A stretch of 64,000 bases of DNA from Rutstroemia sp. NJR-2017a BVV2 (GCA_002946415.1 NJPS01000004.1:1121001-1185000); one strand, 5' to 3'; counted from the first letter of the stretch, positions 46,986 through 59,905 are shown. The notes: generated by a model from the letters alone, not told the origin. Program-made: numbers and translations.

Positions 46986-48008
46986 ATGCCTGTCACTCTT
47001 CGCAAACGCCCAGCAAAGGAGCCTCCGGCAGCAGCTCCAGCTCCTCCAGCAAAGAAGAAAGGGACCGTCGCAAAGGCTGTCGCAAAAGTCAAAGATGCAG
47101 TTAAGAAACCTGAACCTAAAGCAGCCAAGGGAAAAGCAAAGAGCGAGCCGGTTGCACCAACTGCACCGGCCGAACCACCTGCGCCCAAAGTCAATGGAGC
47201 CAAAAAGGCCCCAACTAAAGTCGCAGTTGGTGATATCATTGACCTTGAGGGTTTCGGTGGTGAAATTGAGACCAACGATGGCGAGAAGACGACCTTGAAG
47301 AAGCTTGTTGATGAGAGTAAGAATGGGGTTGTGCTCTTCACTTATCCCAAAGCTTCTACACCTGGATGTAAGTGATACCCCGGAATGCGTAACATAACAT
47401 GATTACCATTAATTTACTGCTCGTAACACTAATTTCCATCAGGTAAAAATCAAGTTTGCTTCTTCAGAGATTCATACACCTCTATCACGGTCACGGGATA
47501 TTCTATTTACGGTCTTTCCAAGGATTCACCCAAAAGTAACACCAAGTTCAAGACCGACAACGCGCTTCCTTACCCGCTTCTCTGTGACACAAGCTCCACA
47601 CTCATCACTGCAATTGGCCTCAAGAAAGCACCAAGCTCTACCATTAGAGGTGTCTTCGTAATCGACAAGTCGGGAAAGATCCTAGCTGCCGAGCCAGGTT
47701 CACCCGCAGGCACTCTTCAGGTTGTCGAGAAATTGGTTGGTGGGGCGGCTGCTGAGCCAATCGCCGAGACCGAAGCTACAGAGGAACCAAAGCCAGAGGA
47801 GCCAAAGTCGGAGGCCACGACCGAAGAGAAGATTGAAGAGAAGATTGAAGAGAAGACTGATGAGAAGCCCGAGGAAGCAGCTGCACCAGAGACTAACGGG
47901 ACAAACGGAGTCTCGAAGGAAGATGCTGCTGTGGCCGAAGTTGCTGCTGATGTTGCCGATACGGCTGAGAAATTGGACAGCAACGAGGAGAAACCCGCAG
48001 AGGCATGA
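46986..48008 (+). CDS. dot5: Nuclear thiol peroxidase, PrxQ/BCP type (Dot5-like)
   Basis: Peroxiredoxin reducing hydroperoxides with thioredoxin. Exons 46986-47367 and 47443-48008 give 315 aa. The intron splits the codon of the peroxidatic Cys128 in PKASTPGC; the resolving Cys133 follows five residues later, the PrxQ arrangement. The thioredoxin fold runs from about 80 to 245. Residues 1-78 are Lys/Ala/Pro-rich, resembling a histone H1 tail, and would act as nuclear localisation or DNA-binding sequence, as in yeast Dot5. Residues 255-315 form an acidic Glu/Lys tail with EEKIEEKIEEK repeats. Both extensions make it much longer than bacterial PrxQ (about 155 aa). Confidence 0.9.
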
Positions 48009-48582
48009 TATATGACTGGGAAAGCTAGCTTTCGTAATTTTACGCTTCGTATGTACTTGATTTGGCATCTCACGGAAGTCGTGGACGGCAAAAAGGCATG
48101 GTTCTATGGAAACTTTTTTTTGTTTTAGTCTTTTTTCCGGATATCAGGGCCCTTTGTTTATGGAGCTTTGGGGTAATGCAGGACGCAATCGACACAATAG
48201 GATTCATTAAATGAAACATTTCTGCACATCACATCATTTTTTGTGTTTTCAGCTTGACAATCCGCTTTGGTAATGGGGAAACACAGACACACAAGTCTGC
48301 CAATATAACATTTCACATAAGTTACGAAAGTATTAGATACCTTTCCTGCAGACCAGGAATTCTTGTAATTGGTATGATTAGCAATTTCCTTGCCATGTGT
48401 TGAGGATGTAAAACTCCCGCCGAGCAATTCCCACATACTTGCTCTAAAGGCAGAAACGCTCGGTCCACCTAGCGAATCTCGAACTTTGAACGACAACCTC
48501 ACTACCTCATACGCTAACATCGAGCACAACATCGCGATACAAAGTCGACGAGCTCAATTAATCTCGTTGCAAGTTATTTACC
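48009..48582. other. Intergenic region between dot5 and the complex I subunit gene
   Basis: A 574-bp tandem gap holding the 3' flank of the first gene and the promoter of the second. T-runs at 48115-48135 may belong to the 3' processing region. Confidence 0.55.
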
Positions 48583-49306
48583 ATGTCTTCGCACACTGCA
48601 GCAAAGGCTGCTCAAGCAGCGAACCGCGTCATGGCTGTTAACAGGGTAAATATCCACCGTTCCAGTCCTCCAAACCCTCGCCCACCTACCCACCACCAGC
48701 ACCACCGCTAACCACAATTTCCTTCTTCAAACAGAAATACACAGTCCAGTCAACTGGCATCTGGGAAGTTATTCGCCGTTTCTTCGCCGTCGACCCCACT
48801 CGCTCCAACGGCATCCCTTTGAACCCACAATTCCGCAACCCACCCCCGGGCTCCAACGAACCCTTCTCCTACATCGAGCCCGTCACCGTGCCCGCGGGCG
48901 ACATCGCCGAGAACCCATACTGGAAGCGCGACTCGCGTCGTGCGTATCCGAAATACAGCGCTATTACCCAGGGCGATGTGGTGGGATTGCTCAGTGTGGG
49001 GAGTGCAGCTGCCCCGAAGAGGGAGTTGATTGGGGAGGAGGGTACTAAGGAATTGGCGAAAGTAGGAGAAGAGGGGAAGGGAGGGTTGGCGGCATATTTT
49101 AAGGGAGGGAATGCGGGGGCTTTGGAGACGCTGGGAAGAGGGGGCCTGCCGCCGCTGCCAAGTGGTGCGAATTTGAGAGAGGGCATGGATAAATACAATT
49201 TGACAGAGGAGAATGCTTATCCTGAGGAGTGAGTATCGCTTTGGGGATGCCGACGCGGATTGTGGCTAACATAACGACTAGGTACCCGTGCAGGACATTC
49301 AAATAG
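48583..49306 (+). CDS. nuo21.3: Mitochondrial complex I 21.3 kDa-type accessory subunit
   Basis: Accessory subunit of NADH:ubiquinone oxidoreductase in the inner mitochondrial membrane. Exons 48583-48645, 48735-49228, 49282-49306 give 193 aa. I recognise the fungal 21.3 kDa family from KYTVQSTGIWEVIRRFFAVD, PLNPQFRNPPPGS, PAGDIAENPYWKRDSRR and the final EYPCRTFK. The first 21 residues are Ala/Arg-rich without acidic residues, consistent with mitochondrial targeting. The last exon is only 25 nt and encodes the conserved tail. The family assignment is from memory of homologues, so the name is less certain than the gene model. Confidence 0.83.
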
Positions 49307-49554
49307 AGGAATGGTCAAGTGGAGTGGGGAACGGGGAAGATTGGCAGGGTAGATAGGACGAGGAAGACTTGTACATATGAGGAACGTGGAATGGAGACAC
49401 TTGCAACTTGAGTACACTGGGAGTTTCCCTACAGTGGTGCATGCAGGACATTTCAATGTTCCTTCCACACACTTAGAATCAGTAGAGGACAATAAAGGCA
49501 ATGACGTCTATAGGTTTCGACCCTTGGGCTGGGTGGGTATCTCTCTATTTGGAT

Positions 49555-50799
49555 TTAATCTAGCAGTGAACTCTTCACGTTTTCTGCGTCTCGCAACAGT
49601 CGTAGTACGTCAGAGACCAGATAAAGGCTACCTGCAATCACAATAGGGCCGCCTTGAGCAACAGTGGCAGCCCATCTCATAGCGCCAGGCAAGTCGGTCC
49701 CAGAGTTGTGTAAGCGGGCAGTATCAATACCGGCAGCAGAAGCAGCCTCCAATACATCTCCGGCGGCCATAGCTTTCACCCATGGCATTCCATCAACTGC
49801 GCCAAACTCAACTGCGGTTACACAATCCCCTTTGCGCAAGATCTCCTTCATGATGCCGCCAAGTTCTTTTCCTTGCGAGGCTGCCAACACCCAAGTCACC
49901 TTATTTGAACTCGTGCGCATTCTTCCATCAACATATGAGCCAAGGACTTCCGCAGACTGAACGTTGTGTGCACCGTCAAGTAAAATGGGCTCTTGTCGAC
50001 CTGTCACAGCTCTGATATCAGTAGTTTGTAGTCTCCCAGGCCATTGTATGTTTTGAATCGCTGGTAACAGTCGATGCAACGGTGACTCCAATTTGGTGTA
50101 TGCTAAATGGAACGCAGTGTATGCACAAGCAAGATTGTCCAGTTGGTGAGGCGCAAGATCGTGCTTTTCAATTTCGTCTAAAAACGCAGACTCTGTTGAG
50201 CTGAGGACTACGTCGGTTCCTATCTCTTTGGCGTGGTTCAAAATCACTTCCTGGACAGAGGGTATGTTGCTACGGTCGACAACACAAGGCACTCCAGGCC
50301 GCATTATACCAGCCTTTTCTCGTGCTATTTCTTCGATTGTGTTTCCGAGGAGTGACTGATGGTCCAACCCTATCTTCGCAATCACAGTAACGGCCTTGTT
50401 CTCCATGGCATTTGTCGCATCTAATCGTCCTCCTAGGCCCACTTCAATCACTCCCATCTCAATCTTCTCCTTGTAGAATACTTCGAAAGCCGTAGCAGTG
50501 AGTAATTCGAATTCGGAAGCCTCTATTTTCTCAATCTCGTTTCGTTTCATGACCACGGCCTCGGCCTCGCGGAAGATAGATTCTCGAATTGGCTGCCCAT
50601 CGATTGTTATACAGTCCCACCTATCAATCAAATGGGGAGATGTGAATCTGCCACACCGAACACCGCTCGCATGAAGCATGGCCGATAAGTAGGCACATAT
50701 TGTCCCTTTGCCATTGGTACCTGAAACGTGTATAGCCTTCCAAGGCTGAGGAGTGTGCCTCAACAGGCGACTGATTCGTCCTAGGCCGAGTTCAATCAT
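49555..50799 (-). CDS. fol3: Dihydrofolate synthase (folylpolyglutamate synthase family)
   Basis: Adds glutamate to dihydropteroate to make dihydrofolate, the last committed step of folate synthesis. Single exon, 414 aa from the Met at 50799 (MIELGLGRISRLL), which matches the usual start; an upstream in-frame Met at 50838 would add 13 residues and is possible. The ATP-binding P-loop HVSGTNGKGT is at 24-33, followed by GRFTSPHLIDRWD, MGVIEVGLGGRLDATN and KIGLDHQSLLGNTIEEIAREKAGI (shown here in part as family motifs). ILLDGAHN is the C-terminal domain signature. The short total length fits yeast Fol3 rather than the longer polyglutamate synthase Met7. Converges on the complex I subunit gene. 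Confidence 0.92.
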   Translation of the reverse strand: MIELGLGRISRLLRHTPQPWKAIHVSGTNGKGTICAYLSAMLHASGVRCGRFTSPHLIDRWDCITIDGQPIRESIFREAEAVVMKRNEIEKIEASEFELLTATAFEVFYKEKIEMGVIEVGLGGRLDATNAMENKAVTVIAKIGLDHQSLLGNTIEEIAREKAGIMRPGVPCVVDRSNIPSVQEVILNHAKEIGTDVVLSSTESAFLDEIEKHDLAPHQLDNLACAYTAFHLAYTKLESPLHRLLPAIQNIQWPGRLQTTDIRAVTGRQEPILLDGAHNVQSAEVLGSYVDGRMRTSSNKVTWVLAASQGKELGGIMKEILRKGDCVTAVEFGAVDGMPWVKAMAAGDVLEAASAAGIDTARLHNSGTDLPGAMRWAATVAQGGPIVIAGSLYLVSDVLRLLRDAENVKSSLLD

Positions 50800-51326
50800 T
50801 CTTATGACGACAAACAATAATTGGATCCACGATCGCATGTGAAAGTTCGCGGCTCTTTCAAGTCGAATGATGCATTATGATTGGGTCTGCATTGCTACAG
50901 AAACCAACGAAAATACTATTGTTTGTGATGAATTATCCCGATGAGTCAAACTTTCACACTCATCCCCAGACTTCTCGAAAGCACAGAGCAGGTAAAGCTA
51001 TCGATAACCGTTCAAATAATTCCTGCAGGGTTAACACACAAAATCTCGTGCATTAGCGTCTTGTTAGCGCGCTCGAGTAGATCTCTCTCGCTCCTCGTTT
51101 CGCGATTTGTCTCCGACGAGATATAATACAACATACCATCCATCAATTGTGCATTGCGAAATTATCGAAATCGCCATCAAAAACGTCAAATTCGTGGTCG
51201 CTGAGATTTGCCACCTATAACGTACAACTTTTCCTGTGTTTTAATCACCTCAAATCATGGGTTTACCGTAAGCTTTTGCAGCCAGCCTTCTCCGTCACTT
51301 GTCGCGAAATTAACCAACCTGATAGA
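50800..51326. other. Shared promoter region of fol3 and an unknown gene
   Basis: A 527-bp divergent gap. A short upstream Met frame at 51256 (four codons, then a GTAAGC donor-like site) could be an alternative first exon of the unknown gene. Confidence 0.5.
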
Positions 51327-52717
51327 ATGTTCGTCGAGCCAGCGGAGCCTGACACGGCATCCAAAATTGCTGAGAAAAGTACTGCCGCACCGCGGTCCTC
51401 GATACGCCGAACTCGCACTCGTGGTTCAGCTGCCCGCATGACGCATTCAGAGAGAAGGCGACGAATGCTAGGGATGGTAGAATCGAGTGGCATAACCGAT
51501 GAAATTGATCGTCTACGTTCATCATATTTGCGCCCTGGATCAGACGAGATGACTGCGATTGTAGCATCTATTCCCCCACCAGACGCGATTTCAAGTTCCA
51601 TCGATCTACACGACAATTGGAGCTTCGAGCGCCAACATGCCCCCACTACCGATGCCGATGGACCTTTAATGCCTCCAGTTCCGGAATCCAGAGATTACTC
51701 GACGACTGCAGAGCATCAAAGAGATCTCCGGCGATTGTATCAGGTCAGGCAAGACCTGCGAAGAATGGCGCGAAGAAGGCCGGCCCCAACACCACCATAT
51801 ACAGATACAGATATTGCTTTTATCTCGAGACTTTCCTCTTCTGATCCCCCTCGCCAGTCTTCAACTACCCCTAGATTGACCCCTCCCAATGAGGATGCTG
51901 CCGAAGGTTCCACACAGACCAGGCTGGCACAATGGGATTCAGAAATCAGTTCAATGGTAAGCCTAACAATTTTCATGTTCTCTGTTTATAGCGCCAGATC
52001 TCCATGTATGAGGGGTCTTGTAGTCCAGAAATAACACAAAACTAACTGCAATATTAGCAATCAACAAGGCGAGCCTTGTCAGAAAGAGTCGCAACGTTAA
52101 ACAGACTCAACAACCGGAACATGCAGACTTCGCGACAACTCGTGCGCCAGGCACGTCGCTTAGACGGCCTCGGTGAGCGCCTCAACGGGCTCGATAATCG
52201 TCTAAATGGTCTTGGTGACCGAGACCGTAGCCTAAGCCCCGAAGGAAGCGGAGCATGGGATATACTTTTAACCAGCATACCGCCGGATCCCCAACCACCG
52301 AGTGCGGGATCATCGTTTGCATCTTCAAGCGCCTCCGCAGCGGCCGCTTCAACTGGCACCAACTCCAATACTGGGAACAGCTCAATGACAAGTTTAGAAG
52401 GACTCGACGGCCCTATAATGGGGGATTGCGACATCATGTCAGATTCTAGCAGCACTGATTTTGATGATGAGGAATTGAATGCGCTCCGGGATTACGCTTC
52501 TCGCAGAGATCTTAGTAGACGTTGGAGAACTTATGCAGACGCAGTAACAGCACGTGAGGGACTAGGTGACCGTGCTGCTGGCGATACTGACAGCCTTGGA
52601 GGAGACAGGGATGCGCATCGTATAATCGTACGTCTAGCAGCACGAGACGAGATTCCAGATGAATGGCGAGCGCACTCTCGGCTCTTACGCTATCGTCCCA
52701 GCGAGCCCGCTACCTGA
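51327..52717 (+). CDS. Unknown fungal protein, Arg- and Ser-rich with central coiled coil
   Basis: Exons 51327-51956 and 52058-52717 give 429 aa with the frame intact. No known domain is recognised. Residues 25-55 are Arg-rich (RRTRTRGSAARMTHSERRRR) and could be a nuclear localisation or RNA-binding segment. Arg/Leu-rich heptad-like helices span about 125-145 and 215-260 (LNRLNNRNMQTSRQLVRQAR, then repeated RLDGLGERLNGLDNR). Around 265-330 is Ser/Ala/Pro-rich, containing GAWDILLTSIPPDPQPPSAG, a stretch that looks conserved. The C-terminal 70 residues are Arg/Asp-rich. An alternative start further upstream is possible. Confidence 0.75.
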
Positions 52718-54326
52718 AAATATTTCTTCGCCCCCCACGCACAGCCGACCATGACGAGACGAGCAGGACATCAATTGAGTTCTAATAACTGTGATACCAT
52801 GATGTATTTGTATTTTTTTTCAGGCGTTCCTTGCTATTGCAAGCGGTGTTTTTTATCAAGCATTGACTGACATAGGGATACGTCAATGCGATGAATAAAC
52901 GAAACAGGGATAATACTCCCCATCAGGACATACGTATCCCCATTCTTGGGAACTGCGAGTCTGTGGTCTATACAGGACCGACACTTTTAGAAATCAAAGC
53001 CTAATTGCCCTTGGTTTTCCAAGCTATCAATCACGGGAGCAAAAAATTCGAAGTGCGACGTTCTCATATGATGTACTCGAGGCAGATGCTCATCACAACA
53101 GAAGATTCCGTCATCCTCAAAAAGCAAAGTGAACGTGTGATACGATGTAGCAGGAGGGTGGTTTGTCTCAGCCAAGGCACAAACCGGTACGTACTCGAGC
53201 ATAAACTGAGAACAGCTTGACACATGGCTGCAGATACAGGCCTGCGGTCGAGGCCGCTATGTCCTGAATACATAGTCGATCCGGAGACAGCCTATCAACA
53301 TGATCTCAAATTCTTTGTGAACCAGAACTCAATTCTCTGCTAATGCTGTCCTCACGCCAAACTACTTCGTCCAATCTTCAATCGCACCAGTCCTAGCTCC
53401 CCAGAAGCCGAGACTTAGACAACAGAATACAAGACCAGTTTCTGGCTCGGGACTAGAAACATGGAGTATATCATCAGAGCAGCCATCATAGTCGTCTATA
53501 CTACGATAGACAAGAATGGAATTTAGGTTGTGGAAGCCAGCCGATGAGGTGAAAGGAAGTATCTGGTTGGCAATCAGTCGTAGAATACACCTACTCTGTT
53601 CATCCTACTGTATTCCGCATTACTATACAAGCCTTCCTTGACATCTAGCGTACTAAATGCAGAAAGGAAAACCGCAGACCCGTATTAAGATAATAATTGA
53701 TTGATATTCACTGATTGAAGTCTTGGAGATGATCTCAATTGCTTCAGAATATGTCGCATAAGAAATAATCTTGCCATAGAGTAAAATAGAAAATGAACAA
53801 GCCGTTTGAAAGGGATGAAATGGGTTTATTTATTGAGCAGGTTGACATGATTTAATCTCCATCAGCCTTATTCGCATGCAGCTCGCCAGCGCCGCGATCC
53901 ACACCCATGCAGCATGGCGCTTGTTTGCCAATTTTGTTACTGCCCAATATTAATTTCTGTCACAACTTAGAGTTCTCCAATTGTCTACCCTTTTTTTGTA
54001 ATGATTTTACGAGCATACATACAACGCATTCTGACAGATAATGCTGTCCTCGAATTACATACATCAGAGCAAAGAACAACTTATTGAGAACAACGAATAC
54101 TTCCCGTCTACCCTCGCGTGCTGTTCCCACAGTGAGGGCCAGGATCCACCGATATCGACAACCTTGATATAGAACTATAACCCCGCCAAATTAACGTCGT
54201 GAAACAGGAACCTAGTCCACAAACGCGAAAAGCTGATGCTTCAAATGAGATCCTTCACCTCCCTTCGAAATCGACCTCTGCTCTCCGCCCTTTGAAACCC
54301 CGCCCTCGGATCAGCGCACACCGACC
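52718..54326. other. Intergenic region upstream of the septation kinase gene
   Basis: A 1.6-kb region with no supported gene; AT-rich stretches near 53690-53870 and 53990-54010. It contains the promoter of the kinase gene. Confidence 0.55.
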
Positions 54327-57300
54327 ATGGTCTCTTATCCGCCTTCTTCAGCCGACCGGCAGAACAACAGCAGACCAAGAGATGTTCATGGGAGTGGAAA
54401 GTCAGAGAGAACGCCGGGGACTCCGCGAAGGGAAAGGAAGGAGAAGGCAGTGCAGGATCCGGGTCTTAAAGACTACGTAGGTTACCACGACTTTGGCGAC
54501 CCAGATTGCCCTACTTATACATGTTCAGCGTCTAGGAGAATGTCTCGGGAAGGGAGCTTTTGGTTCAGTCTACAAGGCGTTCAATTGGGGAACAGGGGAG
54601 GCAGTGGCGGTGAAACAGATAAAGTTGGGAGATCTGCCAAAAAGCGAATTGCGAATGATTGAGGTACACACGATAGTTCGACTGGTTCGGTGTGGATGCT
54701 GACATGATCGCTAGGCTGAGATCGATCTACTCAAGAACCTTAATGTGTGTTTTCATGGTCTGGAGAGAAGGGCGGCAGAGCTGACATTCATTAGCATGAC
54801 AACATTGTCAAATATCTTGGTTTCGTTAAGTCGTCGGACTGTCTGAATATAATTCTAGAGTAAGACATCTTGTGTTCTGCTTTACGCTACGGTTAGCTGA
54901 CCATTGTTTAGGTATTGCGAAAACGGATCATTACATTCGATATGCAAAAGTTATGGAAAATTCCCCGAAAATTTGGTTGGAGTATACATGGGACAGATTC
55001 TTCTTGGTCTGCAATATCTTCATGATCAGGGTGTCATCCATAGGGACATTAAGGGCGCGAATATTCTTACGACCAAAGATGGGAAGGTCAAGCTTGCAGA
55101 TTTTGGTGTTTCTACCAGCACTCTTGCTGGAGCAGACAAAGAAGCGCAAGTTGTGGGAACTCCATATTGGATGGCTCCTGAAATCATTCAACTTTCTGGT
55201 GCAACACCCGCTTCTGATATTTGGAGTTTGGGTTGTACAGTCATTGAATTGCTCGAAGGGAAACCACCGTATCACAAACTGGCTCCTATGCCGGCCCTGT
55301 TCGCCATTGTTAATGACGACCACCCTCCCCTCCCAGAAGGAGTTTCGCCGGTACGTCTAGCCCTGCCCCTCCATTTCTTAGAATATGGACTAATCCTTCT
55401 CATAGGCAGCTCGAGACTTCCTCATCCAATGTTTTCAGAAAGATCCAAACTTGCGAGTATCTGCTCGAAAGCTACTGAAACATGCTTGGATTGTGGGTTC
55501 GAGGAGGACAGACGCCCCAGTGGCGAAGCCTCCTACAAACTTCAACGAAGCCGTAGAAGAAGTAAAACAATGGAATGAGGCCCTCAAATCGCCAGCAGGT
55601 GCCGGGTCATTTCGTAATTCTACGAGTTCAAAATCTCAGTCACAGCTCGGCAGTCCCTTGCCCACTCGACGAGATCCTCCTTTGCGAAATGTCCATAATG
55701 ATCAACACGCGATGAACTTAGTTACACCGACAAAAGGGCCCCTTTCATTGGCGAAGCCTAGAGCCTTCTCAGCAGATATATTCAGGTCGCCTGAAACCAC
55801 CAGTAAGCAGAAGTCAATGTTAAAGTTCGTATATAGAAACTGACTTTACCAGAGGATGACAATTGGGATGATGACTTCGCATCTTCCATTTCGCCAAGCG
55901 CTCTTCAACTTCCGCATTTGAAACCACATGATAACTTCGGGGGCCTCCTTTCTGCCGATCGCTTGAAATCTTTCGCTTCGTTTGACTTCTCAAATGAAGA
56001 GAATGACAACTGGGACAATAATTTCGAGGGTGATCTTGTGACGATCAAAGGCCCCAACTCTCAGATCGAAGCAGACGGACACGAGCTTGAGACCATTCGA
56101 CCATACAAAATAAGTCCTAATGTTAATGTTGAAACTGATGATGATCTTTCTCCCAGAAGCTACTCGCGACGGCCGTCTCAAACCCCCCTTCCTCCGCGTC
56201 CAAAATCGCCCATCAAGGCCCGCACAGAAGCAAAATTCGTCTTGCCCTCAAAACCAGCTATTATGTATCGTGAACAGTCGATAGAGGACTATTCGGATCT
56301 GTTTGTTGACAGCGACAGTGTCTTCGACAAGCGACTAAATATTGTCAAGGTACGGAATTCTTTAATCATTTTTCCATGTTCTTGCTAACCTTTTGTTGAA
56401 AGGATGATGCGCTTTCGCCGAAACTCTTCCATCCATCTGACCTGAAAAGCGCACCTCGCCCTGGACAATCTCCTGTGGCCAATGGAGGTAACAGCCTACG
56501 AAGAAAAACAACACCTAATATCGACGCTGATACTTCGAGGCGTCTGATACGATCCTCTGTCGAGATACAGAAATACGCCGAGAATGAAGAGGATGAGGAC
56601 TTCTCTGACATTTTCGATCCGCGAGATGCCGTCGTTGCGAGAGTCGAAACAGACAAAGTGAACGATGATGCTCTAATGATTAATTCCAAGCTTTCGAACA
56701 ACTCCTGGCTCGGTGATGAGGACGATGAGGATGATCCATTTGCCTCACTAGAGCAGGGCTTCGATGAAATGGATCTTCAGGCTAACATTGCTCGAGACAA
56801 GCATGCAAGGCTCTGTGCCCTGGTTGAAGGTTTAGTTAGTTCATTGAAGACAACGCAGGCAGAAGAAGTGCTATCCGATTTATCGGAACAACTGGTAGGC
56901 TTGAATATCGTACAAACTCATGCGCTCTACTAATGGTTAACAGCTTGATCTTCTCTATGAATCAGAAGATGCCAAGGGCTTGATCATCAGTGCTCACGGG
57001 ATGCTTCCTATCCTTGAAATACTGGAGCCATGTACATTAAAGAGTCGACAAAGCATGATCTTACGGCTGCTGAAGGTTGTTAATGCGGTATGTTCCCTTT
57101 TTGTTACGTCTTATATTCTCGCACACATTTTTTGCACTCCCCGAATATTGTCAATTTTAATTCAAAGGCAAATTACTAACTTAACAAGATCATTTCGAAC
57201 GACGTTGAGATCCAAGAAAACCTGTGCTTCGTAGGAGGTATACCTATAATCACAAAATTTGCTGCTAGGCAATATTCAAATGAGATCCGACTGGAAGCTG

Positions 57301-59198
57301 CTGCTTTCGTGCGACAAATGTATCAGACCTCAACGTTAACTCTTCAAATGTTTGTTAGTGCTGGTGGACTTAACGTACTTGTAGAATTCCTTGATGAGGA
57401 TTATGATGACGCTAGAGATCTTGTCCTCATTGGCGTCAACGGCATATGGAACGTTTTCGAGCTTCAGGTAAAAGATCCTATTCATCCTTATATGGCAATT
57501 TCTCACGATGTCCTAGGGACCAACACCGAAGAATGACTTCTGTCGTATCTTTTCGAGGAGCAAGATCTTGTCACCATTAGCTCTAGTGCTGGATCGTGTT
57601 CTGGATGAGGAGGATGAGCTCTCAGAACTTATTGAAGGTCGCATCGTGAACATCTTCTACCTCTTTTCGCAGGCCGAAAACTATGTCAAAGAAGTCGTTG
57701 CGGATCATGTGGTCCTGAAAAGTATGCATCAATGGCCTCCCCAACTCATGAATCTCCACTAATACCATGTAGGAGTTCTCAAGGACCTGAGGCGCATGAC
57801 ACCGATTCACCAGATCACAATGCTCAAGTTCATAAAAAACCTGTCTATGTTGTCAACAACCTTGGAGTCTCTGCACGCAGCAAATGCTATAGAGTTGTTA
57901 ATTGATTTGCTCAGCTCAAGTATGAAGAAGACGCCGGCGCACTTCCGCGAAATTTCGAACCAAGTCCTCAACACCATGTATAATCTATGTCGGCTTAGTA
58001 AGGAACGACAAGAAGACGCAGCATTCAATGGTATCATTCCACTGCTTCAACGTATAATGAAAACGAAACGGCCGCCGAAGGAGTTTGCTCTTCCAATTTT
58101 GTGCGATATGGCACACTCTGGAAAGGTTGGAAGGAAATATCTTTGGCAAAACAAAGGTCTACCATTCTATGTCTCGCTCTTGGAAGATCAATATTGGCAG
58201 GTCACTGCTCTGGATGCTATATTTATATGGTACGTGTGATGGTTTAGTTGACTTATGATGTTACTAATGATACATTTAGGCTTCAAGAAGAGACCGCTAG
58301 AGTCGAGAAATGCTTACTTGAAGGAAACTTCACCGCGGCAATTGTGCAATGTTTCAATGCACCGAAAGCCAACGCATTTGATTACAATTTACTCGAGCCT
58401 TTGCAAAAGCTTCTCCGATTGAGTTCACCCGTGGCAGGGTCTCTTGCTCGAACAGATCTCTTCACTGGTATTTTGCAGAAGCTAAACCACAAGAAGGCTG
58501 TGGTGCGACTAAATTTGTTGCGTATTGTTCGAAGCATATGTGATGCCAGCGGTGAGGATGCAGACAACATCAAAAACCATGTCTTATTTGAGGCCATCCA
58601 ACGGCTTGCTGAGAGCGACAGCGCTGTTCTGGTGAGGAATATGGCCAGTGAATTAGTCAAGTTCAATTTGGAGAAATCGTCGGAAAATGGGAGTGCATCT
58701 CGCCCACGAATAATTTCAAGACGTGGAAGCTCGTTTACTCCGCCATCAATAATGCAACACGGTGCCCCTGTTCCTCTGACGCCAACTCAAGCAAGCCGAA
58801 TGTCACAGACGTCAGCATTCATAGATGGAAGTGTTACGCCTCGACGTTCAGCTGCCATTTCGGCATCGAGCAGCAGCGAGTCGCTACAGTATCGCCCTAG
58901 GACTACCGAGGGCACAACCTCCGTTGTAAGGAAACCTAGTGGAGATATGTCTAATGGACAAGTGGTAACCAAGAGCCGGTTGCCTAGAACCGCTCTCCTT
59001 CGTCCATCGAGATCTTCAATGGCTACACCAACACTTCGAGAGGATCCCGCTTATGCGAGGAGGGAAAACGGGTCAAGGATAAGAGATAGAGACCCGCAAC
59101 AGAGACCCACAAGTGCAACTAGTGGTGGAGGAACACCGCAGTTGCAGTCAAGAAGGAGAACGACAAGACCGCCGAGTGGTGATAGTAAGTGGTCGTGA
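54327..59198 (+). CDS. sepH: Septation protein kinase SepH/Cdc7 (MAP3K-epsilon type)
   Basis: Kinase of the septation initiation network that triggers cytokinesis from the spindle pole body. Thirteen exons: 54327-54476, 54529-54663, 54715-54744, 54795-54859, 54912-55350, 55406-55802, 55853-56349, 56403-56894, 56944-57087, 57189-57467, 57517-57721, 57773-58229, 58280-59198, giving 1402 aa, all in frame. The kinase domain starts at residue 51 ([10 protein letters not shown], 56-65), with Lys79, HRD Asp172 and DFG 190-192; [11 protein letters not shown] follows. After a Ser-rich, acidic middle, residues 700-1200 form Armadillo/HEAT-type helices, the layout of S. pombe Cdc7 and Aspergillus SepH. 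The tail is basic and Ser-rich. Exon 3 is only 30 nt. Confidence 0.96.
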
Positions 59199-59905
59199 TA
59201 TGAACTATGATTACAAGGTGTTTATAGGAGATATATGGGTGGGAAGGGAAAAATGATGGGACACACGGTTGGACGGATGGTTGGATGGATAAACTAAATG
59301 GATTGGGTGGTTATTGCATTCGATGGCGTACAAATGATGTGGAAAAGGGGTCTTCTGACCATTGCGATTCTGCATATACTGCGAGGAGTCCTGGTTATTA
59401 GGGGGGGGGTTATATATTGGTATTACAGGCACTCTTAGTCTTTGCAGTAGATGAGAGCTCGAGGGGAATTGAATGGATAGTTTTTCTACTCGAGCATTCT
59501 CCTAGACTCGATCGTCAGCGCTTTCTTGATGTTGATATATTTAGAATGTTTGTCTTGGGAGAACTCGAGGGCGAAATGTTCAAAGATAGTAAGTAAATCT
59601 CCACCGAAGACATCCCCCTCATCACTCTTCAATGATCACTAACGACCGATTTCTAAAGGCAAACCTACACATTGCTACCTCCAACAATGGAAGATTTGAG
59701 CGATTTTCGGGAACAAAATATGTTTCGAGCGCTGTCCCCATGAAGCGTAACCCCATAGCTTGAAGAGTTATGTTCTTAGTCTAACTCTTACCTAGCAAAA
59801 AGACCTTCTCAGTGATTTTTTCTGGATCCTAGTGGACTCTAGAAGGTTTAGGTCACTTGCTAGACACAATTCCAACTTGCCGGTATCACAATCTAAAAGC
59901 ACAAA

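Noticed and set aside
46958..47341. Minus-strand frame of 127 codons, Gly/Ala/Phe-rich
   Set aside because: Antisense of the Lys/Ala/Pro-rich 5' part of the thiol peroxidase gene.
52718..54326. Search for a small gene before sepH
   Set aside because: Short frames only, AT-rich, no splice-consistent model on either strand.
54872..55360. Alternative plus-strand frame of 162 codons
   Set aside because: Shifted frame over the sepH kinase domain; the true frame contains HRD, DFG and APE motifs.
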